Assembly (NCBI RefSeq): GCF_001426085.1
Contig: NZ_LMRR01000034.1
Coordinates: 124,001-188,000, forward strand
Direction of reading: 5' to 3'
Length of the DNA stretch: 64,000 bases
Origin: Rhodococcus sp. Leaf278
GTDB taxonomy: Bacteria > Actinomycetota > Actinomycetes > Mycobacteriales > Mycobacteriaceae
The notes beneath the pieces were generated by a model. The model saw nothing but the letters and a program-made list of their open reading frames with translations. It was not told where the DNA came from and made no database searches. Position 1 is the first letter of the stretch. Every line of letters begins with the position of its first letter. Below, piece after piece: positions 54,717 through 64,000 of this stretch. A program made the translations under genes and the position numbers.

Positions 54717-55862
54717 TCAGCCGCGGCCGGGAGTGCGCACTATCGTGCGCGCGATCGCGAGCCTGGCCGATGACGGGAGCGTCGGAAACATCTTCAGCAT
54801 CGCGGTCATCGTCCCCAGGGCGTCGTCGTGCCCGGAGAGATAGGAGCGCTGCAGTTCGACCGGGAGCGAGAAGAAACTGGAGAAGAACTGGGGCACCATC
54901 TCCGGTTCCAGAGTCAGCGCGGTGCGGAGGCCGAGATTGCGGAGCTTCTGCACCGTCCAGATGTGCACCGTACGGCGTCGTCGCGAGTGACCGCCGCCGC
55001 GGAACCTCTCGACCAGATGGTCCGCGGAAGCCAGCGATGCCGCAACGCTGTATCCAGTGGCGGGGTGCATCAGGTTGGACCGGGATCCGAAGAGCACAGG
55101 ACCTCCTCGTCCGGTGTGTTCCCGTGAGCGCGGCGGCGGTTCGACCGAGAAGCGGACTCGCTCGACAGCCTCGCGCCCAGTGAGTTCGAGATTGCGCTCG
55201 GACAGCCTGTGGTGCAGTCGCGTACGAAGAACGTCCAGGCCGAGCGCAGGTCGACCGACCAGACAGGTCTCCTCGAGCAGGACGCGATCGTCGTCGAGCG
55301 CCACGGCGTAGAGAAAGCTGGGAGCTTCGCGGGGCGACGCGCCGTTGTCGGTGCGCCAGTCCATGAACCAGGCGTCGGCTCCCTCGAGGATCGGTTCGGC
55401 GCGCTGACGTTCGACGACGATCCCGTAAGCAGTCTGCTGGGCGAGGTCACGCGAATCGAACGTCCCTCGGGCATCGACGACGTGACCGGCGTCGATGATC
55501 GTCCCGTCGGACGTGGTCACGCGGGAGCCGGTGACATCGACGGCCGTCCCCGCGAGCACCCGCGCGCGATCGAGTGTCAGACTGCTCTGTAGAGCTGATG
55601 TGTTCAGCACGCAGTACGTGCGATCGATGATCCGATGGCGGTCGGTCCACACCGCCGGCTCAAGCGCAGTGGAGGCGACTGCGGTTTCGGGCAACCACGA
55701 CGGCAATTCGTCCGCCCAGGCCGAATACGTCGGCGTCCATGTACGAGACGGGTGTGGATCGAGGGCCAGCACGTCGAGGCCGGCCGCGGAACAGCGATGA
55801 GCGAGCGCCCTACCCGCGGGACCCAGACCCACTACCGCGACATCGGCCGAGAAGTCGTTCAC
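54717..55862 (-). CDS. crtL: lycopene cyclase (CrtL/CrtY type)
   Basis: Flavoprotein cyclase making cyclic carotenoid ends, 381 residues. The dinucleotide fold VVGLGPAGRALAHRCSAAGLDV opens the protein; further family motifs are TPTYSAWADELPSW, VVDARG, AWFMDWR and LMHPATGYSVAASLASAD. CrtL-type cyclases of this plant-like form are known in Rhodococcus carotenoid synthesis. No other crt gene is near. It follows the SDR gene with a 4-base ATGA overlap. In mycobacteria this position holds unrelated genes. Confidence 0.85.
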   Translation of the reverse strand: MNDFSADVAVVGLGPAGRALAHRCSAAGLDVLALDPHPSRTWTPTYSAWADELPSWLPETAVASTALEPAVWTDRHRIIDRTYCVLNTSALQSSLTLDRARVLAGTAVDVTGSRVTTSDGTIIDAGHVVDARGTFDSRDLAQQTAYGIVVERQRAEPILEGADAWFMDWRTDNGASPREAPSFLYAVALDDDRVLLEETCLVGRPALGLDVLRTRLHHRLSERNLELTGREAVERVRFSVEPPPRSREHTGRGGPVLFGSRSNLMHPATGYSVAASLASADHLVERFRGGGHSRRRRTVHIWTVQKLRNLGLRTALTLEPEMVPQFFSSFFSLPVELQRSYLSGHDDALGTMTAMLKMFPTLPSSARLAIARTIVRTPGRG

Positions 55863-56647
55863 ATTCCGCCGGTGGCGAGTAGACCACCGTCCACCCGCAC
55901 GGTTTCGCCGGTGATCCAGGACGACGCGTCCGACACGAGGAAGGCGACGAGCGCGGCCACATCCTCCGGATTTCCGAGCCGCTTCATCGGGTAGCCTGCG
56001 GCCGCCGCGTCTTCGCCGTTGGCGACGAGGGCCTCGGCGAATTTGGTCTTGACGACGCCCGGTGCCACTGCGTTGACACGAATCTTGGGGCCAAGTTGCC
56101 AGGCGAGCTCCTCGGTGAGCCGGATCAGGGCGGCTTTGGACGCACCGTAAGCGGCGATCACGCCGGTGGACCGAATGCCTGCCACGCTGGCGATGTTGAC
56201 GATCGCGCCGCCGTGCTGACCCATCCAGGCGTGAAATGCCTGCTGAACGAAGCCGAGGGTGCCCACGACGTTCGTATCGAACAGCTTGCTCACGCCGGTC
56301 AGATCGGCATCCATCAGGGAGCCGTAGACAGGGTTGATGCCGGTGTTGTTCACGAGAATGTCCAGCGAACCGAAAGTTTCGATGGTCTGAGCTACTGCGC
56401 TGCGTCGATGTTCCGGATCGCCGGCATTGCCGTCCAGTGCGAGCACCGAGTCACCCAGTTCTGCTGCGGCCGCCACGAGAGGCTCGCGCTTCCGTGCGGT
56501 GATGGCGACATTCGCGCCGCGAGAGAGCAGCTCTGCCGCGATTGCCTTACCGATGCCCCGGCTGCCACCGGTGACGAGTGCGGTACGCCCGGTGAGGTCG
56601 GTAATCGGTGCGCTGCGTTGGGAGACTGTTTCGGAGGCGTCGGTCAT
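55859..56647 (-). CDS. short-chain dehydrogenase/reductase
   Basis: Classical SDR of 262 residues. Cofactor site TGRTALVTGGSRGIGKAIA, NNTG motif in LVNNTGINPVYGS and the catalytic Ser and YGASKAALIRL (YxxxK). A C-terminal SSWITGETVRVDGGLL resembles FabG-type reductases. Substrate unknown; coupling to the lycopene cyclase by overlapping stop and start suggests, but does not show, a role with carotenoids or their precursors. ATG 56647 lies 7 nt after a TAACGT element, consistent with a leaderless mRNA. Confidence 0.88.
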   Translation of the reverse strand: MTDASETVSQRSAPITDLTGRTALVTGGSRGIGKAIAAELLSRGANVAITARKREPLVAAAAELGDSVLALDGNAGDPEHRRSAVAQTIETFGSLDILVNNTGINPVYGSLMDADLTGVSKLFDTNVVGTLGFVQQAFHAWMGQHGGAIVNIASVAGIRSTGVIAAYGASKAALIRLTEELAWQLGPKIRVNAVAPGVVKTKFAEALVANGEDAAAAGYPMKRLGNPEDVAALVAFLVSDASSWITGETVRVDGGLLATGGM

Positions 56648-56654
56648 CGATCAG

Positions 56655-56660
56655 ACGTTA
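56655..56660 (-). promoter_or_regulatory. -10 of the SDR-crtL operon (leaderless)
   Basis: TAACGT on the minus strand, ending 7 nt before the ATG at 56647; same hexamer and spacing as at uvrC. Confidence 0.5.
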
Positions 56661-56705
56661 CCGGTGTCACCGTCGTTCCTGGGTGAGGGCACGTGAATGC
56701 TGAGC

Positions 56706-56711
56706 TAAAAT
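56706..56711 (+). promoter_or_regulatory. -10 candidate for the ABC-F gene
   Basis: TAAAAT, a near-consensus -10, giving a leader of about 85 nt before the GTG at 56803. No good -35 (GTGAGG at the expected place). The leader has only short imperfect hairpins. Confidence 0.45.
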
Positions 56712-56802
56712 GGGGGTTTGCTGTGCCGTCGTTCGGCGCACCTGTGTTCGCTCGTCGGTCGACGGGCAACGATCTTGTTCGGCAATCGCTAGGAGCTCAC
56801 GC

Positions 56803-58425
<1,623 letters not shown>

Positions 58426-58434
<9 letters not shown>

Positions 58435-59007
58435 CTCGGGTCGGTCGCGTTTACGCACCGATTCTTCGACCAGATCGAGAATGGCCGACAGGTTCGACCC
58501 GCCGTTGCCCGACGCGATTCTGGCGACGAGGCCGTCGAGAACCAGGTCCAGGTAGTCGGCGAGAACGTCGTTGGGCACGTCGTCGCGCAGTTTTCCCGCG
58601 GTTTTCTGCCGTTCCAGTCGGCCCAGGGTTGCGTCGGTGAGCTCTGCAGACCGTTCGGCCCAACTGGTTCGGAAGTCTGCGTCGGTTCGTAGTCGTCGGG
58701 TGATTTCGAGCCGTGTACCGAGCCACTCGAACTGCTCCGGCTGGGCCAGCATGTCGCGCATCACCTGGACCAGACCTTGCGCGGCCGCGACTTCGGCCAT
58801 GCGCCCGGCGTCCTCCTGTGCCAACGCGAGGAAGAGACCGTCCTTGTCCTTGAAGTGATGGAAGATAGCGCCGCGCGAGAGGCCCGTCGCCTCCTCGAGG
58901 CGGCGCACCGTCGCACCTTCGTAGCCGAACTCGCCGAAGCATTTGCGGGCACCGTCGAGAATTTCGCGTCGGCGAGCGGCAAGGTGGTCTTCGCTGACCT
59001 TGGGCAC
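58426..59007 (-). CDS. acnR: TetR-family aconitase repressor AcnR
   Basis: TetR regulator of 193 residues, counterpart of Rv1474c and corynebacterial AcnR, which represses acn. The N-terminal helix-turn-helix is ILDGARKCFGEFGYEGATVRRLEEATGLSRGAIFHHFKDK; the C-terminal ligand domain is helical, and AcnR proteins respond to citrate-type ligands. An exact consensus AcnR box lies in the acn promoter at 62082-62097. GTG 59007 has a TAGGAG site. It lies downstream of acn on the same strand behind a strong hairpin. Confidence 0.92.
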
Positions 59008-59054
59008 GTGTGAAACTCCTACTTTTCGATGAAGGCGTCGCCCGTACCGATACG

Positions 59055-59095
59055 GCGATGGGCCCGAAACACGTATCGAGTTCCGGGCCCATCGC
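59055..59095 (-). terminator. terminator between acn and acnR
   Basis: Perfect 12-bp stem GCGATGGGCCCG (59055-59066) and CGGGCCCATCGC (59084-59095), loop 17 nt, starting 33 nt past the acn stop and ending 48 nt before acnR. It should lower acnR expression from the acn promoter. Confidence 0.75.
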
Positions 59096-59127
59096 TGTGC
59101 GTGGCGTCTGTCTACAGTGCCGTGTGA

Positions 59128-61953
<2,826 letters not shown>

Positions 61954-62074
61954 CTATGAGGCACACCGCCGACGGGGCTGTGTCGACGGTTGAAGCGAGG
62001 CGCTGCCCGTGTGTCTCGGCCTTGGCATCCGGGGTGCGAATTGCCTGCGGACGCTCGTGCAGTGTCTCGATGGA

Positions 62075-62103
62075 AGTCTAACAGTACGCTTGTCCTGTGA
62101 AAA
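62075..62103 (-). promoter_or_regulatory. acn promoter
   Basis: Minus strand: TTTTCA (62103-62098), exactly 17 nt, TAGACT (62080-62075). The spacer is filled by the AcnR box. Confidence 0.65.
62082..62097 (-). promoter_or_regulatory. AcnR operator
   Basis: Minus-strand CAGGACAAGCGTACTG fits the consensus CAGNACnnnCGTACTG reported for Corynebacterium glutamicum AcnR at every fixed position. It sits between -35 and -10 of acn, so binding should exclude polymerase. Confidence 0.85.
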
Positions 62104-62286
62104 CTTGCGGGTCCGTTTCTCGGCGGATGCCGACAGAACGACCCGCGTCACAATCCTCACGTACTGTTTCGTGCGACGCAATGAAGGTTGGCCTCAGTTA
62201 CTGCCCCGGACGTGCCGGCCTCCCCGGTATCGCGAGCGCTGTGACGTAGGGTTTCACGCGACTGGTTCCTACCGACTGGACGAGAG

Positions 62287-62829
62287 ATGCCTGAGCCGAT
62301 ACACGCCGTTTCCCCACTTGCCACCGATATTCCGGCAGGTCTGGACGTCGACAGCATCGTCGCTACGGTCCGCGAGTCCGGCGTGAGCGCACCCGCCGAC
62401 GAGGAAGCCGCTTTGTCCGCAGCGGTGGCCCGCGCAGAAGAGCACGGCATCGATCTGAGCATCGTGATCGTGCCGAACGAACCGCGCCACGACTCGCAAC
62501 TGCGTGACCTGGCCACCGCAGTCGGTGCCCGCGAGGGTGGCACGGTGTTGGTCCTGAGCCCCGGGCAGGTGGGCACGTTCAGTGACTCCATCAGTCGGGT
62601 GACCCTCGAAGCCGGTCAAGACCGCACCTACACCGGCAACCACATCGTCGCGGCCGACAATTTCGTCGACACCCTCGTCGAGGATCAGACGCCGTGGGGC
62701 CTGCTCACCGGTGGACTGGTCGTCGTCGTCGCTGCTGTTGCCACTCTGACTGCAGTTGTGAAGGCCCGCAGATTCCGGGCTCGGGCCACGGTGCCCGAGA
62801 GCGCGAATCGCGACTCCGGCGAGAACTGA
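62287..62829 (+). CDS. single-pass membrane protein (Rv1476-like, DUF6676)
   Basis: Protein of 180 residues. Residues 1-135 form a TPM-like alpha/beta domain (VATVRESGVSAPADEEAALSAAVARAEEHGIDLSIVIVP), a membrane helix spans about 137-158 (GLLTGGLVVVVAAVATLTAVV) and a short basic tail follows. There is no N-terminal signal, so its orientation is unclear. It corresponds in position and size to Rv1476, between acn and ripA. Function unknown; association with the neighbouring peptidoglycan hydrolase is only positional. Confidence 0.8.
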   Translation: MPEPIHAVSPLATDIPAGLDVDSIVATVRESGVSAPADEEAALSAAVARAEEHGIDLSIVIVPNEPRHDSQLRDLATAVGAREGGTVLVLSPGQVGTFSDSISRVTLEAGQDRTYTGNHIVAADNFVDTLVEDQTPWGLLTGGLVVVVAAVATLTAVVKARRFRARATVPESANRDSGEN

Positions 62830-62917
62830 CACGACGCGTCGACGCGTCATTCGGGTGACCGACGCCCGCACCGTGCATACCGCCGTGAATTACGACGGCC
62901 GCGCCGCAGGAAAAAGT

Positions 62918-62934
62918 CGGAAAAATTGTTTCCG
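62918..62934 (+). terminator. hairpin after the Rv1476-like gene
   Basis: CGGAAA-AATTG-TTTCCG, 6-bp stem and 5-nt loop, 88 nt after the stop. Weak. Confidence 0.3.
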
Positions 62935-62973
62935 GCAAACACCGAGTTCACGGCGTTGTGCCTGGTGAAATTA

Positions 62974-62988
62974 CAAATGTGTCATTTG
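62974..62988. promoter_or_regulatory. inverted repeat CAAATG-TGT-CATTTG
   Basis: Perfect 6-3-6 inverted repeat in the AT-rich part of the ripA upstream region; operator candidate, regulator unknown. Confidence 0.4.
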
Positions 62989-63024
62989 GGACTGGAGTTT
63001 CTTTAGGGTGCAAAGTGTCGTACG

Positions 63025-63037
63025 GTGCCATTGGCAC
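63025..63037. promoter_or_regulatory. inverted repeat GTGCCA-T-TGGCAC
   Basis: Perfect 6-1-6 inverted repeat, 37 bp downstream of the previous one and about 230 bp before ripA. Confidence 0.4.
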
Positions 63038-63267
63038 TGCTGGGGAAGGAGTGTCGCAGAAGGCAGAGTGTCGTCCGTGGGGAACTCGGGAGGCCACTGC
63101 TTCGGGTGTGACTGACGTGGTTCGCACCTGTCGTGTCGCTGCGTGTTCCTTTCCCGCCCGGCGACAGCGCTCACCGTCCCTGCGATCGGGGTGGGAACGG
63201 TAAGCACTTCGGCGGCACGACGGTTCGACTCGGACCTGACTGAATGCCGGACCCGAGGGAGATATTC

Positions 63268-64000
63268 GTGAGCCGACGTCCAGTCCGCGCCACCCGCCGT
63301 ACAGCGCTCGTCCGTACCCGATTCGTGCTGGTAGGTGCCGGCCTAGTCATCGCGTTGATGGCAACCCTTCCCGGAGTTGCCGCCGCGGTACCACCGCCGC
63401 CGCCGAATCCATCCGACAGCGACCTAGCTGCCGCCGGAAGTGCTGTCGATTCCCGTCTGGGCCAGGTCGGTCAGCTGATCGACGCGATCGCGTCGGCCAA
63501 CCAGCAGCTCGCTCGTCTCAACGACGAGGTTGCCTCGAAGCGTGAAGGCGTCAACAAGGCCCTGGTCGACCTGCAGAATGCGCGCGACGCCGCAGATGTC
63601 GCTGCCGCGGTCGTCGGTGCAGCACAACAGGCACTGGCCGATGCCGGAACCCAGATTCAGGCAGCCCAGCGCAAATTCGACGAATTCGCGAAGTCCAGCT
63701 ACACGCAGGGTTCCGGCGTTGCGTCGATGGCCTCGTTCCTCGGTTCGAGCGGACCCGACGACGTCTTGGATCGGGCCCAGGTACTCAAGGTGCTCTCCAA
63801 CAGTCAGAACGCGGTGCTCGACGGGCTCCAGCGGGCCCGGACCGAACAGGCGAATCGCGATTCCGCGGCGCGGGACTCGAAGCAGCAGGCAGACGTCGCG
63901 GCATCGGAGGCCGAGTCCAAGAAAGCCGAGGCCGAGCAGGCCATCGCCGAGGCACAAGCTGCTCTGCAGGCCGAGGCCGATCAGAAAGCAGCCATCGAGT
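63268..64000 (+). CDS. ripA: RipA-like NlpC/P60 peptidoglycan hydrolase, N-terminal part (3' truncated)
   Basis: The first 244 codons of a secreted protein that runs off the right edge. A basic start (MSRRPVRATRRTALVRTR) and hydrophobic core (VLVGAGLVIALMATLPGVAAA) form a signal peptide with likely cleavage after AAA near residue 40, then a Pro run PPPPP. From about residue 55 the sequence is an Ala/Gln/Glu-rich coiled coil (GQLIDAIASANQQLARLND, later AEAEQAIAEAQAALQAEA), as in the regulatory N-domain of RipA, which covers the catalytic cleft. The NlpC/P60 domain itself lies outside the window; identity rests on the N-domain and position after acn and the Rv1476-like gene. GTG 63268 has GAGGGAG upstream. 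Confidence 0.82.
   Translation, partial: MSRRPVRATRRTALVRTRFVLVGAGLVIALMATLPGVAAAVPPPPPNPSDSDLAAAGSAVDSRLGQVGQLIDAIASANQQLARLNDEVASKREGVNKALVDLQNARDAADVAAAVVGAAQQALADAGTQIQAAQRKFDEFAKSSYTQGSGVASMASFLGSSGPDDVLDRAQVLKVLSNSQNAVLDGLQRARTEQANRDSAARDSKQQADVAASEAESKKAEAEQAIAEAQAALQAEADQKAAIE

Larger units (their letters stand above)
62830..63267 (+). other. long leader/intergenic region before ripA (438 bp)
   Basis: No convincing gene; an 81-codon open frame at 62958-63203 lacks a ribosome site and protein-like composition. The region is AT-richer at 62909-63015 than anything nearby and contains a hairpin (62918-62934) and two inverted repeats (62974-62988, 63025-63037). I looked for the c-di-AMP (ydaO) riboswitch known before cell-wall hydrolases in actinobacteria and could not match its conserved segments. 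Confidence 0.5.

Noticed and set aside
62958-63203. 81-codon frame upstream of ripA
   Set aside because: No ribosome site, Arg/Ser/Gly-rich composition, and it lies in a region with regulatory-looking repeats.
62830-63267. c-di-AMP (ydaO) riboswitch before ripA
   Set aside because: Expected by analogy with other actinobacterial cell-wall hydrolase genes, but GGGGAA and GGGTG-like fragments here do not occur in the required order or context.

Overview
This 64 kb window is a stretch of chromosomal core genome from a high-GC actinobacterium of the Mycobacteriales, most likely Rhodococcus or a close relative. Three things point there. Gene order follows the Mycobacterium tuberculosis Rv1385-Rv1477 region almost gene for gene (fmt-rsmB-rpe-ribD, ribBA-ribH, uvrC-rapZ-yvcK-whiA, gap-pgk-tpiA-secG, pgl-opcA-zwf-tal-tkt-ctaB, qor, ctaA, ABC pair, mptB, sufRBDCSUT, ABC-F, acnR-acn, ripA). 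Family-specific proteins are present (mIHF, OpcA, MptB, AcnR, helicase-dead PriA). A CrtL-type lycopene cyclase sits in an insertion relative to mycobacteria. I see no tRNA, rRNA, CRISPR array, IS element, prophage or toxin-antitoxin module.

Layout. 1-10.1 kb: end of pyrimidine synthesis (carB, cut at the left edge, then pyrF), then mihF, gmk, rpoZ, coaBC, metK and priA. 10.2-13.7 kb: an accessory patch with a secreted cyclase-family hydrolase, a convergent membrane diguanylate cyclase and a divergent PadR regulator carrying an Arg/Gly-rich extension. 13.8-21.4 kb: fmt-rsmB, a YjbR-family gene, then rpe and the riboflavin genes ribD-ribE-ribBA-ribH with a PH-domain membrane protein. 21.4-26.5 kb: uvrC-rapZ-yvcK-whiA. 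26.6-30 kb: gap-pgk-tpiA and secG. 30-32.8 kb: ppc. 33.1-39.5 kb (minus strand): the pentose-phosphate operon tkt-tal-zwf-opcA-pgl. 39.9-47.1 kb: haem A synthesis (ctaB, ctaA), a quinone reductase, a small conserved protein, and the overlapping operon mptB-ABC ATPase-ABC permease. 47.2-53.7 kb: sufR and the complete SUF iron-sulfur operon (SufB has no intein). 53.7-56.6 kb: ku, and an SDR-lycopene cyclase pair. 56.8-64 kb: ABC-F ATPase, acnR, acn, a single-pass membrane protein and the 5' part of ripA, cut at the right edge.

The genes form coherent modules: one-carbon and nucleotide supply, flavin synthesis, central carbon flow, Fe-S assembly feeding aconitase, and cytochrome oxidase haem A. 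Translational coupling by 4-base ATGA/GTGA overlaps is pervasive. About ten genes have a -10 hexamer ending 6-8 nt before the start codon, which predicts leaderless mRNAs. Strong operator candidates are an AcnR box inside the acn promoter spacer, a SufR box over the sufR start, a palindrome over the PadR -10, and an unassigned perfect 16-bp palindrome between qor and a small unknown gene. Several strong hairpins act as terminators, two of them built into the last codons of ctaB and ctaA.

I did not find a clear new multi-gene system. The best leads are regulatory (the qor palindrome, leaderless promoter clustering, the ripA leader) and protein-level oddities (Arg/Gly-rich PadR, RapZ without a Walker A lysine, repeat-derived RibBA tail).
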